A stretch of DNA of 53,175 nt from an uncultured Clostridia bacterium (GCA_937901145.1 CALCHE010000069.1:1-53175), one strand, 5' to 3'. Numbered from the stretch's first letter, positions 16,396-24,873 are shown. Translations and numbers: made by a program. The notes: generated from the sequence alone by a model not told the origin.

Positions 16396-16550
16396 GCAAT
16401 CCCGATAAGTGGTGGAGTCTGTCATAGAATGTAATAGCATTCTATTTATAAGGATTGCGGCTTCGTTCCTTTTTTCACCGAGGGGCAAATGTGATACAAA
16501 AGGCGAAGCTTTGTGAAATCCACTGCAATGCAGGTGGGTTTTATTTTTTT
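16396..16550 (+). ncRNA. Structured 5' leader ending in a terminator (riboswitch-like attenuator, unassigned class)
   Basis: Between the promoter and the permease gene lie several stems seen by eye. GCAATCC (16396-16402) pairs with GGATTGC (16452-16458) and encloses the hairpin ATAGAATG/CATTCTAT (16424-16431, 16438-16445). Next GCTTCG plus CCTTTT (16460-16473) pairs with AAAAGG plus CGAAGC (16498-16509), with TCAC/GTGA inside closing a purine-rich loop that contains CGAGGGGCAAA. Last, CCACTGCA (16520-16527) pairs with TGCAGGTGG (16529-16537) and runs into about ten T, an intrinsic terminator. AGTGG or GTGGA (16408-16416) can pair with TCCACT (16519-16524), which would break the terminator. 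That alternative pairing is the layout of a metabolite- or ion-sensing attenuator. It does not match the purine, TPP, SAM, lysine, glycine, FMN, M-box, Mn or T-box consensus that I can recall. Na+, Li+ and other rare classes could not be excluded. Confidence 0.7.
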
Positions 16551-16590
16551 GTACAGACACGCCCGAAAATAATCTCAAGGAGTTGTTAAA

Positions 16591-17964
16591 ATGAGTCCGA
16601 TTACCATTACTGCTCTGATTATCTTCGCCGTGACATACATTCTTATGCTGGCTTTTCAGAAAATCAGACCGCATGTTACCGTAGCCTCTGCCCTTATTTT
16701 TGTGGCTTTAGGAATAGTCGCTTCGGTAAATCCATCCCTTTTCGGTGAAGGCTTCTTCACCCTTTCCTCAGGAACCTATAATTATTCTTTAGGCTCCGCA
16801 CTTTCAGAAATCGACTGGAATGTTATAATGATGATAGCAGGTACCATGGGTACGGTGTACCTTTTCATCGAATCAAAAATGCCCCAGCTTATGTCCGACA
16901 TCCTCATTTCTAAAATGCCCAATATGAAATGGGTTGTGGTGGCACTCTCGCTTTTCGCAGGCATCGTTTCTGCCTTCGTTGATAACGTGGCAACAGTCCT
17001 TATGATTGCCCCTGTTGCTCTTGCCTTCTGCAAAAAGGTGAACACCTCACCTGTTCCCGCCATCATCTGTATCGCCGTTTCCTCGAACCTTCAGGGTGCG
17101 GCTACTCTCGTAGGTGACACCACATCCATTCTTTTAGCCAAGGCGGCAAACCTTGACTTCTCTGACTTCTTCGTTCACGACGGACACGTGGGTATGTTCT
17201 GGGTAGTACAGGCAGGTGCTATCGTAAGTGCGCTGATAATCGTCTGGATGTTCCGCAAAGATAACGGAAAAATCTCCTTCGAGGGCAGAACAAAGGTAGA
17301 AGATAAATTCCCCACCTTCCTTCTCGTCGGCACGGTTCTTTCTCTCATCGCCGTTTCCTTTATTCCCTATAAGGATGCAGCTGCCGAGGGTCAGTTCTAT
17401 AAGCCCGACATCACAAACGGCATTATCTGTATCGCCTTCTTCCTTGTCGGTGTTATCCGTGAGCTTTTCATCAAGAAAAACAAAGAAATCGTTAAAAACG
17501 CCTTCAAGGAAATCGACTACTACACCATCGTTCTTCTCACAGGTCTTTTCGTAGTAATCGGCGGCATCAAAAGTGCAGGCGTTATCGATGTTATCGGTTC
17601 AGCTATCGCTTCTCTCGGCTCAGGCTCAACCTTTATGGTTTACACCATCATCGTATGGATGAGCGTTATCCTCTCTGCCTTCATCGATAACATTCCCTAC
17701 ACCGCCACAATGCTTTCCATCGTTCCCGTTATCGCTGGCGACCTGGGTATAGAGCCTACACTTCTTTACTACGGTCTTCTCTGCGGTGCTACTCTCGGCG
17801 GTAACCTTACTCCCATCGGTGCAAGCGCAAACATCGCAGGTATCGGCATTCTCCGTAAAGAGGGTCACGAGGTAAAAGCAACGACCTTTATGAAATACGG
17901 TGTACCCTTCACCATGGCCGCAGTTATCACAGGATATCTGCTTCTGTGGCTTATCTGGAAATAA
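16591..17964 (+). CDS. ArsB/NhaD/CitM-superfamily ion or anion permease
   Basis: A 457-residue polytopic protein with about 11-12 helices in two repeats, each with a conserved hairpin region. The first repeat has FVDNVATVLMIAP and later GDTTSILLA. The second has FIDNIPYTATMLSIVPV and GATLGGNLTPIGASANIAG. These phrases define the ion-transporter superfamily that includes ArsB, NhaD Na+/H+ antiporters and SLC13/CitM carriers. They do not settle the substrate: arsenite, Na+/H+ or a dicarboxylate all fit. The ATG follows AAGGAG. Expression is probably gated by the attenuator leader immediately upstream, whose ligand would indicate the substrate. It is transcribed alone; terminator-like stems at 18008-18048 follow. 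Confidence 0.87.
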   Translation: MSPITITALIIFAVTYILMLAFQKIRPHVTVASALIFVALGIVASVNPSLFGEGFFTLSSGTYNYSLGSALSEIDWNVIMMIAGTMGTVYLFIESKMPQLMSDILISKMPNMKWVVVALSLFAGIVSAFVDNVATVLMIAPVALAFCKKVNTSPVPAIICIAVSSNLQGAATLVGDTTSILLAKAANLDFSDFFVHDGHVGMFWVVQAGAIVSALIIVWMFRKDNGKISFEGRTKVEDKFPTFLLVGTVLSLIAVSFIPYKDAAAEGQFYKPDITNGIICIAFFLVGVIRELFIKKNKEIVKNAFKEIDYYTIVLLTGLFVVIGGIKSAGVIDVIGSAIASLGSGSTFMVYTIIVWMSVILSAFIDNIPYTATMLSIVPVIAGDLGIEPTLLYYGLLCGATLGGNLTPIGASANIAGIGILRKEGHEVKATTFMKYGVPFTMAAVITGYLLLWLIWK

Positions 17965-18007
17965 TTTCGCTTTACTGTTTTCACTTTTTAAATCTTTAAA
18001 GTCGGAG

Positions 18008-18048
18008 CAGAAACCGCTCTACGGCTGAAAGGCTGTAGGGCGGTTCTG
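18008..18048 (+). terminator. Terminator-like hairpin after the permease gene
   Basis: CAGAA/CCGC/CTAC on the left arm pairs with GTAG/GCGG/TTCTG on the right arm, leaving small bulges. The stem is strong, but only three or four T follow. Confidence 0.6.
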
Positions 18049-18076
18049 TGTTTAAAGCAAACCTGTGTCTTCTCTA

Positions 18077-18105
18077 TTGACAACCTGCTGCTTAATTGTT
18101 AAAAT
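18077..18105 (+). promoter_or_regulatory. Sigma-A promoter of the second GPH transporter
   Basis: TTGACA (18077-18082), 17-nt spacer and TAAAAT (18100-18105), 31 nt before the start codon. Confidence 0.75.
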
Positions 18106-18136
18106 GGAAACAACATTTATTTTAAAGGAGAAAAAT

Positions 18137-19591
18137 ATGAGTAATCTTGTCTCGAAAGCAAAGGGCTTCATAAAACAGATTCCTGCCCACTGGAACACAC
18201 CGCCTCAGGGCAAGCACATTTCCTACAGAGAATTCGCCGCCTATTCCTTCGGAGGTATCGGTGTAAACACCATCAATTCCATTTTCGGCTATGTGGGTCT
18301 TACGGCGAGCTGTCTGCTGGTAGGCTCCGCCTACGGTATAGATCCGGTGCATCTGGCCTGGATGTCCACTCTCGTCACGGTTATAAATCTGATAAAGACA
18401 CCCTTTGTCAGTATGCTCATCGATAATACAAACACAAAATACGGTAAGTTCCGTCCTTATCTTCTTCTGACAGGTATACCCACAGCGGTTCTTATCTGCC
18501 TTATGGCATACATACCAAATGACATCGATTATACACTCAAATGCGTTCTTCTGTGCACCATCTACGCCTTTGCTATGATTTTCCAGTCCATCTATGCTCT
18601 GGCATTTACCTCACTGGCACAGGTGCTCACTCCCGACAGCGACGAAAGAACGGGACTTCTTTCCATCAGTCAGTTCATTTACTCTCTCGGACCCTCTATA
18701 GTAAATATTATTCTCCCTGTTCTCGCCGGTCTTTTCGCAGACGGTATGAAGGGCTTCACCGCTTACCGTGTCCTCTTCCCCATTTTCTCGGTTATCGGCA
18801 TAGCTCTGAGTGTGTGGACCTTTAAGGGAACCAAAGAAAAAATAGTCGTTTCCAAAGACTACGTGGCCAAGGTCAAATTCACCGAGGGCATAAAATCCCT
18901 CTACGGAAACAGATACTTCTGGCTTTTCTATCTTTATAATATTCTCGGTGCTATGAAATACAGCATCGGTTCCATTCTCGTCTGGTACTGTGCTTATGTT
19001 ATACAGAGTGACGCTGTTTTAGGCATTATGAATGCGGTTATCGGTACAGCTTCTGTTCCGGGTATGCTTCTGGCACCCGTCCTGGCTAAAAAATTAGGCA
19101 AGCGTAACTGTCTTATCCTTTTCAATGTGGTAAGAGCCGTTTTCTCCATCCTTATGCTCTTCACCTCCTCGAGCCCCGTGCTCTTCCTCGGCTCACTCTA
19201 TCTTGCCACACTTGCCATAGGCGGTGACGGTGTCATCTGCGCTTCCGTCACAGCGGACATTTTCGACTATCAGCAGTGGAAGACAGGACAGCGACTGGAG
19301 GGCTTCATCACTCAGTTCGGAGGTATGATGGTTTCAGGTGCAGGTCTTGTAACCGGCCTTATTCTGCCTTACTTCTACCGCTTCTACGGTCTGCATAACG
19401 ATTATGATGTTCTCTTTGATGCAGCCGTAAGAACACCTATTTTCAATGTTATGATTATCACTACTGTCATTTCCTGTCTGTTAGCTATCGTTCCTGTCTT
19501 ATTCTATAACCTTAACAGTAAGACCTTAGAAAAGATTGCTCTCGACCTGGAGGAAAGAAAGGCAATAAGTGACGGAAAAGCATCAGAATAA
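18137..19591 (+). CDS. GPH-family (MFS_2) cation:sugar symporter
   Basis: A 484-residue, about 12-helix transporter of the glycoside-pentoside-hexuronide family. The start at 18137 is chosen because AAAGGAG lies just upstream and the promoter would leave any earlier start without a ribosome site. The family loop is seen as FVSMLIDNTNTKYGKFRPYLLL near residues 90-112. A second feature is ADIFDYQQWKTGQRLEGF, a cytosolic loop typical of this family. The last 25 residues are charged. It is transcribed alone, with a perfect terminator after it. It is the second of three GPH carriers in the window and is not close to the one at 39827-41284 in detail. The substrate is unknown. Confidence 0.88.
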   Translation: MSNLVSKAKGFIKQIPAHWNTPPQGKHISYREFAAYSFGGIGVNTINSIFGYVGLTASCLLVGSAYGIDPVHLAWMSTLVTVINLIKTPFVSMLIDNTNTKYGKFRPYLLLTGIPTAVLICLMAYIPNDIDYTLKCVLLCTIYAFAMIFQSIYALAFTSLAQVLTPDSDERTGLLSISQFIYSLGPSIVNIILPVLAGLFADGMKGFTAYRVLFPIFSVIGIALSVWTFKGTKEKIVVSKDYVAKVKFTEGIKSLYGNRYFWLFYLYNILGAMKYSIGSILVWYCAYVIQSDAVLGIMNAVIGTASVPGMLLAPVLAKKLGKRNCLILFNVVRAVFSILMLFTSSSPVLFLGSLYLATLAIGGDGVICASVTADIFDYQQWKTGQRLEGFITQFGGMMVSGAGLVTGLILPYFYRFYGLHNDYDVLFDAAVRTPIFNVMIITTVISCLLAIVPVLFYNLNSKTLEKIALDLEERKAISDGKASE

Positions 19592-19604
19592 TATTTAAAG
19601 AATT

Positions 19605-19646
19605 AACAACCGTTGTAAAGGCAACAGCTGAACAACGGTTGTTTTC
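19605..19646 (+). terminator. Rho-independent terminator of the second GPH transporter
   Basis: A 12-bp perfect stem (AACAACCGTTGT at 19605-19616, ACAACGGTTGTT at 19632-19643) followed by a T-rich tract. Confidence 0.85.
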
Positions 19647-19683
19647 TTTGGCTATGTTCCAATAAATGGTTGATTTTTTGAGT

Positions 19684-19919
19684 GCAAAACGCTAAATGCT
19701 AAACGCAAAACGATGGTCGCGGATGTACAAAGCTTTGGAAACGACCTATACTACCGCAAAATATATTTATGATATAAAAGAAAGCTTTGATTGTAAAATA
19801 TTTTGCAACAACTGTATTTGTGAAAAAGCAATTATCTTTCTGTTTGTTTTGGCGGAGTATCACTTTCGCCTTTCCGAAGCATTTCACGCCCGTTTAGCAC
19901 TTTGCACTTTGCGTTTTGC
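19684..19919. repeat. 236-bp intergenic element bounded by inverted heptamer arrays
   Basis: The left edge has four degenerate heptamers (GCAAAAC, GCTAAAT, GCTAAAC, GCAAAAC; 19684-19711). The right edge has four in inverse orientation (GTTTAGC, ACTTTGC, ACTTTGC, GTTTTGC; 19892-19919). So the array ends form an inverted repeat. The 10-mer GGTCGCGGAT lies 3 nt inside the left array (19715-19724) and recurs next to the heptamers at the 53-kb element. The interior is AT-rich and I see no credible gene in it. It resembles a small non-coding mobile or repeat element. Confidence 0.6.
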
Positions 19920-19972
19920 GTTTAAAATCAGTCATTATTTGGTATAGAGCCTTTTCTTTTTGCCTTAAATAC

Positions 19973-20001
19973 TTGATTATTTTTTCTGTAAGAGTTATAC
20001 T
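19973..20001 (+). promoter_or_regulatory. Sigma-A promoter of the EIIC/HAD/RsuA unit
   Basis: TTGATT (19973-19978), 17-nt spacer and TATACT (19996-20001), 32 nt before the start codon. Confidence 0.7.
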
Positions 20002-20033
20002 TGAATAAGTATATCCAAAAAGGGGACAGTAAA

Positions 20034-21038
20034 ATGAATTTCGTAAAAAAGTATTTCAAACGCTATTTTGTCGATGCTATGAGCTATATGGCTCTCGGTC
20101 TTTTTTCTTCTCTTATCGTAGGACTTATCATAAGTCAGTTAGCTAAAATTCCCCACCTTGAGGTTTTAGCCTCCTTTTCAGGCGTTCTCTCCGCTTCATC
20201 TCCCGTAGTGGGCGGAGCCATCGGTGCTGCCATCGCTTACGGACTTAAGAGCAAACCGCTCGTTGTCTTTTCCTGTATCGCTGTCGGTGCCTTCGGCTAT
20301 GAGCTGGGCGGCCCCGTAGGTGCTTATGTTTCAGCGCTTATCGCTAATGAAATCGCTTCTCTCGTGGCAGGCAAAACAAAAATCGACATCGTTATCACCC
20401 CCATAGTGACCATCGTTACAGGCGGATTTGTCAGCACCTTCGTCGGCCCTTATCTTTCGGAGTTTATGACAGGTCTCGGTGACCTCATAAACAGTGCCAC
20501 TCAGCTTCATCCCTTCCCTATGGGTATAAGCGTGGCTGTTCTCGTCGGTCTTGCCCTGACAGCCCCCATCTCCTCAGCGGCTCTGTGCATAATGCTCGGC
20601 ATCGAAGGAATAGCGGCAGGTGCGGCAGCCGTAGGCTGTGCGGCACAGATGGTAGGCTTTGCCGTGACATCATTCAAAGCTAACGGTGTAGGCGGTCTTA
20701 TCTCCCAGGGGCTCGGCACGAGTATGCTCCAGTTCGGAAACATTATGCGCCATCCTCAGATTATTCTGGCTCCCACATTAGCGGGCGCAGTTTTAGGTCC
20801 TGTTTCCACCTGTCTGCTGAAAATGACGAACACACCTTCGGGTGCAGGTATGGGGACCAGCGGTCTGGTCGGTCAGTTCGGTGCTCTGTCAGCTATGGGA
20901 AGCAGTACGGAGAGCATAATCACCATAATAGCTATGCACTTCATCGCACCGGCTGTTCTCTCTCTCATCTTCCACTTAATTTTCAAAAAAACGGGCATAG
21001 TAAAGGATGAATATTTATCCCTGAAAAAGCCCGAATAA
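20034..21038 (+). CDS. PTS EIIC-type membrane protein (PfoR-like, COG3641)
   Basis: A 334-residue protein with about ten hydrophobic segments rich in Gly and Ala. The overall pattern, including PVVGGAIGAAIAYGL, ELGGPVGAYVSALIANE and NTPSGAGMGTSGLVGQFGAL, is that of the PfoR-like PTS_EIIC_2 family. Its members were first linked to regulation of perfringolysin, and their real transport role is unclear. No EIIA or EIIB gene is nearby, so classical PTS transport is unlikely. The start at 20034 follows AGGGG by 8 nt; an earlier in-frame ATG at 20001 lies inside the -10 box and is rejected. A HAD phosphatase gene follows after 13 nt, then RsuA, in one unit. Confidence 0.82.
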   Translation: MNFVKKYFKRYFVDAMSYMALGLFSSLIVGLIISQLAKIPHLEVLASFSGVLSASSPVVGGAIGAAIAYGLKSKPLVVFSCIAVGAFGYELGGPVGAYVSALIANEIASLVAGKTKIDIVITPIVTIVTGGFVSTFVGPYLSEFMTGLGDLINSATQLHPFPMGISVAVLVGLALTAPISSAALCIMLGIEGIAAGAAAVGCAAQMVGFAVTSFKANGVGGLISQGLGTSMLQFGNIMRHPQIILAPTLAGAVLGPVSTCLLKMTNTPSGAGMGTSGLVGQFGALSAMGSSTESIITIIAMHFIAPAVLSLIFHLIFKKTGIVKDEYLSLKKPE

Positions 21039-21051
21039 GAAAGGAACATTT

Positions 21052-21621
21052 ATGAACGTTTACGATTTTGACGATACTATATATAAAGGAGACTCTTCTC
21101 TGCATTTCTTTCTCTTTTATCTTAAAAAGGAGCCTACCCTCGTAAGATATCTCCCCTTTGTTCTGAAAACCCTTTATAATTACCACAAAGAAAAAATCCG
21201 CTTTAATGATATCATTGACTCCTTCGGCCACGTTTTCGAGGATTATTTCACCACTCACGACGTGGATTTCGATGCAGTAGTAAAAGAATTCTGGGACAAG
21301 CACGAGCACAGGGTGAAGCCCTTCTACAAGGAAATACAGAAGGAGGATGACCTTATCATCACCGCCTGTCCTAACTTTATGGCACAGGAAATCTGCCGCA
21401 GACTCGGTATAAAGCACTGTCTCGGAACGGAATTCGACCTCGAAACAGGTAAGTTCATCCGCGGCTGCTTCCGTGAAAAAAAGATAGACTTTTTCCGTGA
21501 GGCTTATCCTGACGGAGTTATCGACGACTTTTACACGGACTCCATGAACGATAAATTCCTTTTCCCTTATGCTAAGAGAGTTTTCTTCGTCAAGGGTGAA
21601 AAAATCACAAGGATAAAATAA
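21052..21621 (+). CDS. HAD-superfamily phosphatase (subfamily IB, SerB-like)
   Basis: A 189-residue cytosolic hydrolase. The nucleophile motif DxDxT is at the very start (Asp5, Asp7: YDFDDTIYKGDSS). Motif II is seen as ITACPNFM near residues 103-110, and motif III/IV as KKIDFFRE with DDFYTDSMNDKFLF. The cap between motifs I and II is mostly helical (about 15-95), as in subfamily IB enzymes, which act on phosphoserine or other small phosphate esters. It sits 13 nt after the EIIC gene and 1 nt before RsuA, in one transcript. The substrate is unknown. Confidence 0.88.
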   Translation: MNVYDFDDTIYKGDSSLHFFLFYLKKEPTLVRYLPFVLKTLYNYHKEKIRFNDIIDSFGHVFEDYFTTHDVDFDAVVKEFWDKHEHRVKPFYKEIQKEDDLIITACPNFMAQEICRRLGIKHCLGTEFDLETGKFIRGCFREKKIDFFREAYPDGVIDDFYTDSMNDKFLFPYAKRVFFVKGEKITRIK

Positions 21622-21622
21622 T

Positions 21623-22333
21623 ATGGAAAGACTCGATAAAATCATCGCATCCCAGGGTAAATACTCCCGCTCCGAGGTAAAAAAGCTGGTTAAAGCAGGT
21701 CTCGTTATGCTTAATGGTGAAAAGGTGAAAAGTGCCGATGTAAAGGCAGATGCAGAAAAAGACACCGTCACCGTAGACGGCGAGATCATATCCTATAAAA
21801 AGCACATTTACATTATGCTCAATAAGCCTGAGGGTGTGGTTTCAGCCACCGATGACCCTGTCCACAAAACGGTTATCGATCTGGTTCCTCCCGCTCTTTT
21901 CAGACAGGGACTTTTTCCCGCAGGCAGACTGGACGGAGATACCACAGGCTTCGTCCTTATCACCGATGACGGAGACTTCGCTCACCGTATACTCTCACCG
22001 AAAAATCACATAATGAAAACCTATCACGCCACTCTTGACCACAGTCTCACGGACGAAGACATCATAAAATTTACCGAGGGCATCGAGCTTCGTGACGGCA
22101 CTCTCTGTCTGGAGGCACAGGTGAAAATGATAAGCGAAAACCCTCCCGTGGCTGAGGTGAAAATCCACGAGGGCAAATACCATCAGGTTAAAAGAATGTT
22201 CGCCGCGCTCGGAAATAAGGTCATCGCTCTCAGACGCGTAAAAATGGGCGGTCTTGACCTGGACGAAAGCCTCCGTGAAGGCGAATGCAGAGAGATAACC
22301 GCTCAGGAGCTCGAAGCTATACAAAACAGTTAA
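21623..22333 (+). CDS. rsuA: 16S rRNA pseudouridine synthase, RsuA family
   Basis: A 236-residue RNA-modifying enzyme with an N-terminal S4 RNA-binding domain (about 1-60) and the RsuA/RluB/E/F-type catalytic domain. The catalytic Asp104 lies in FPAGRLDGDTTGF. Supporting motifs are MLNKPEGVVSA (about 65-75) and EGKYHQVKRMFAALG (about 183-197). The likely reaction is isomerisation of uridine to pseudouridine in the small-subunit rRNA, as in RsuA at position 516. Close relatives act on 23S rRNA, so RluB/E/F-type activity remains possible. The start codon lies 1 nt after the HAD stop, which indicates tight co-translation. Confidence 0.9.
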   Translation: MERLDKIIASQGKYSRSEVKKLVKAGLVMLNGEKVKSADVKADAEKDTVTVDGEIISYKKHIYIMLNKPEGVVSATDDPVHKTVIDLVPPALFRQGLFPAGRLDGDTTGFVLITDDGDFAHRILSPKNHIMKTYHATLDHSLTDEDIIKFTEGIELRDGTLCLEAQVKMISENPPVAEVKIHEGKYHQVKRMFAALGNKVIALRRVKMGGLDLDESLREGECREITAQELEAIQNS

Positions 22334-22391
22334 AGATTATTTAAGCTTCATTTCATATAATTCAGTACATATCAAAAAAGAGGTGACCTTT

Positions 22392-22793
22392 ATGCTAAAT
22401 AAAATCAGAGAATTTATGTACGGCCGCTACGGCGGTAATGATATGCTGAATATGTTTCTCGTCATACTCGGTGCCGTTATCACTCTTATCCTGTCCCTGT
22501 TCTTTTACAGAACCCCCTTTACCAGACTTATCGGACTCATTCCCTACGGTATAGCCGTGTTCAGGGCTCTTTCGAAAAATTACGAGGCAAGAATAAAGGA
22601 AAACGCGAAATTTATGGAAATTTCCGCTCCCTGGAGAGCCTTTATTCAGAAAAAGATCAGTCAGCACAAGGACAAAGACCACCGTTACTATGCCTGCCCT
22701 CAGTGTCACAGAACTCTGAGAGTACCTAAAGGCAGGGGCAAGATAAAAATCAACTGCCCCCACTGCGGTAAGGAGTTTGTGAAAAAGACCTGA
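22392..22793 (+). CDS. Two-helix membrane protein with C-terminal zinc ribbon
   Basis: A 133-residue protein. The hydrophobic region at about 17-55 can form two membrane helices (LNMFLVILGAVITLILSLFF and LIGLIPYGIAVFRAL). The C-terminal 40 residues carry a CPQC ... CPHC zinc-ribbon pair, CxxC-x15-CxxC, typical of small zinc-binding tails. The ATG at 22392 is preferred for its GAGGTGA site; an in-frame GTG three codons earlier is part of that site. It follows RsuA by 58 nt. The function is unknown. Similar small Firmicute proteins are common but I know no assigned role. Confidence 0.78.
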   Translation: MLNKIREFMYGRYGGNDMLNMFLVILGAVITLILSLFFYRTPFTRLIGLIPYGIAVFRALSKNYEARIKENAKFMEISAPWRAFIQKKISQHKDKDHRYYACPQCHRTLRVPKGRGKIKINCPHCGKEFVKKT

Positions 22794-22914
22794 TTTTTTT
22801 TCGAAAAGCTATCCTGTAACTGCGTTTTGTAAATTGTATATTCCGAATTAACCTTTAGTAAAATTAACCAAAGATAAAGCATTTATTTTGTTCTACCTTT
22901 TCAGTCCGTTTCTA

Positions 22915-22943
22915 TTGCAAAAATTGTCATAGTTTGTTAAAAT
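22915..22943 (+). promoter_or_regulatory. Sigma-A promoter of the xpt/nucleoside importer unit
   Basis: TTGCAA (22915-22920), 17-nt spacer and TAAAAT (22938-22943), 34 nt before the xpt ATG. The leader is too short for a purine riboswitch, and none of its conserved loops are visible in the 22794-22977 gap. Confidence 0.7.
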
Positions 22944-22977
22944 ACTAATGTATTTGTTTTAAAGGAGAGAAAAGGAA

Positions 22978-23556
22978 ATGAAGCTTCTCGAAGAAAGAAT
23001 CGCAAAAGACGGAAAGGTTTTTCCCGGTAATATTCTCAAGGTTGACTCCTTCCTCAATCATCAGATCGATGTATCTCTCCTCTGCGAAATGGGTAAAGAA
23101 ATTAAAAGATTATACTCCGACTGCGAAATAAACAAGGTTCTCACCATCGAAGCCTCGGGCATCGGTGTAGCTTGTATTATTGCGCAGTTTTTTGATTGCC
23201 CCGTTCTTTTCGCTAAAAAAACCAAAACAAAAAACATAGCAAATGCCGTCTATAAAACACAGGTTGCATCCTTCACCCACGGCACCACCTACGATGTTAT
23301 CGTGTCAAAGGATTTTCTTTCCGCTGACGATAAGGTGCTCATCGTGGACGATTTCCTGGCCGAGGGTAATGCCCTCATCGGTCTTATCGACCTGTGTACC
23401 CAGGCAGGTGCCGAAGTACAGGGCTGTGCCATAGCTGTAGAAAAAGGCTTCCAGCAGGGCGGCAAACGAATCCGCGACATGGGAATAAGAGTGGAATCTC
23501 TCGCCATAGTTGACACTATGAGTAACGACTCTCTCACCTTCCGCAGTCAGGAATAA
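22978..23556 (+). CDS. xpt: Xanthine phosphoribosyltransferase
   Basis: A 192-residue cytosolic enzyme that joins PRPP and xanthine to make XMP in purine salvage. The type I PRPP-binding motif VLIVDDFLAEGNA is at residues 120-132. The N-terminus (MKLLEERIAKDGKVFPGNILKVD in two parts) and TIEASGIGVA at 56-65 are characteristic of Xpt rather than Hpt or Apt. AGGAG precedes the ATG. It heads a run of genes for a nucleoside importer, which fits import of purines followed by salvage. In Bacillus subtilis xpt lies behind a guanine riboswitch; here the leader is too short for one. Confidence 0.95.
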   Translation: MKLLEERIAKDGKVFPGNILKVDSFLNHQIDVSLLCEMGKEIKRLYSDCEINKVLTIEASGIGVACIIAQFFDCPVLFAKKTKTKNIANAVYKTQVASFTHGTTYDVIVSKDFLSADDKVLIVDDFLAEGNALIGLIDLCTQAGAEVQGCAIAVEKGFQQGGKRIRDMGIRVESLAIVDTMSNDSLTFRSQE

Positions 23557-23616
23557 GTCAGGACTTTACCGAAGTTATCGGTAAAAATAAAAAAATCCCA
23601 AAGGGAGGAAAAAATC

Positions 23617-24855
23617 ATGAAAAAATTATTCGCAGTTCTTCTCGCAGCTGTAATGCTTTTCGCTCTCGCAGCATGCGGCGGAACAGAAACAGGCACACAG
23701 GACGAGTTAGTCGCAACTCCTCTTGAGCCGGCTGAAACTCTCGCAGATCTCGAAGTAGACTGCTCAGGCATTAAGCTCGGTCTCATCTGTCTCCACGACA
23801 AAAACTCAACCTATGACGCTAACTTCATCCAGGCAGCTACAGCTGCTTCCGAAGAGCTCGGCTTCGAACTCATCATCAAAGAAAACATCGCTGAAAGCGA
23901 CGCTTGCGCAACTGCTGCTGAAGAACTCGTAGCAGAAGGCTGCAACGTCATTTTCGCAAACTCCTTCGGTCACGAAACATTCGTAATGACTGTAGCAGAA
24001 GAGAATCCCGAAGTTGAATTCTGTCATGCAACAGGTACAAATGCTAAGATCGCAGGCATCGAAAACTTCCACAATGCTTTCGCATCTATCTATGAAGGCC
24101 GTTATCTCGCAGGTATCGCTGCAGGTATGAAGCTCAACGAAATGATCGAAAAGGGCGACATCAAAGCTGAAGAAGCAAAGATCGGTTATGTAGGTGCTTA
24201 CCCCTATGCAGAAGTTAAGTCAGGCTTCACATCCTTCTTCCTCGGCGCAAGAAGCGTTTGTGAATCAGCTACAATGGCTGTAAAGTATACAAACTCCTGG
24301 TTTGATATCGCTGCAGAAAAAGAAGCTGCTCTCGCACTTATCGGTGAAGGCTGCGTTCTTATCAGCCAGCACGCTGACTCTGAAGGCGCTCCCAAGGCTT
24401 GTGAAGAAAAGGGTGTTCCCAATGTTGCTTACAATGTTGACACCACAAACCTTGGCCCCACAACAGCTCTTATCTCCTCAAAGATCGACTGGACTCCTTA
24501 CTTCAAGTTCATCGCTAAGTCAGTAGTAGCTGACAAGGCTATCCCCGCTGACTGGTGCGGTACTATCGCTACAGGCTCCGTTGCTCTCACAGCTCTCAAT
24601 AAGGATGTAGCTGCTGAAGGCACACAGGAAGCTATCGACGCAGCAATCGAACTTTTCAAGAAGGGTGAGCTTAAGGTTTACAGCACCGAAAACTTCAAAG
24701 TAGGCGGCGCTGCACTCGAAACATACAAAGCTGACGTTCTTTCTGACGAAGCATTCACACCTGATACAGAAGTAGTTATCGAAGGTGAATTCGCAGAATC
24801 TTACTTCAGAAGTGCACCTTACTTCGATATCATCATTGACGGTATCACAGAATAA
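23617..24855 (+). CDS. BMP-family nucleoside-binding lipoprotein of an ABC importer
   Basis: A 412-residue secreted lipoprotein. The signal peptide runs to the lipobox LAAC with Cys20. The remaining domain (about 45-405) has the BMP/PnrA pattern: a GLICLHDKNSTYDANFI opening, GCNVIFANSFGHE, HATGTNAKIAGIENF and FDIAAEKEAALALIGEGC. Such proteins capture purine nucleosides outside the cell for the YufOPQ/NupOPQ-type ABC importer. Codon use is more uniform (GCT, ATC and AAC rich) than in neighbours, consistent with high expression. It lies 60 nt after xpt. The terminator at 24874-24911 separates it from the ATPase gene and should give more binding protein than transporter. Confidence 0.93.
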   Translation: MKKLFAVLLAAVMLFALAACGGTETGTQDELVATPLEPAETLADLEVDCSGIKLGLICLHDKNSTYDANFIQAATAASEELGFELIIKENIAESDACATAAEELVAEGCNVIFANSFGHETFVMTVAEENPEVEFCHATGTNAKIAGIENFHNAFASIYEGRYLAGIAAGMKLNEMIEKGDIKAEEAKIGYVGAYPYAEVKSGFTSFFLGARSVCESATMAVKYTNSWFDIAAEKEAALALIGEGCVLISQHADSEGAPKACEEKGVPNVAYNVDTTNLGPTTALISSKIDWTPYFKFIAKSVVADKAIPADWCGTIATGSVALTALNKDVAAEGTQEAIDAAIELFKKGELKVYSTENFKVGGAALETYKADVLSDEAFTPDTEVVIEGEFAESYFRSAPYFDIIIDGITE

Positions 24856-24873
24856 TTAATTTCTGATAATTTT

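Noticed and set aside
19696..19947. Short open frames inside the 19.7-kb heptamer-bounded element
   Set aside because: They include the repeat arrays themselves, lack ribosome sites and show no recognisable protein pattern.
22794..22977. Purine riboswitch before xpt
   Set aside because: The gap lacks the conserved purine-aptamer loop sequences, and the promoter at 22915-22943 leaves too short a leader for an aptamer.
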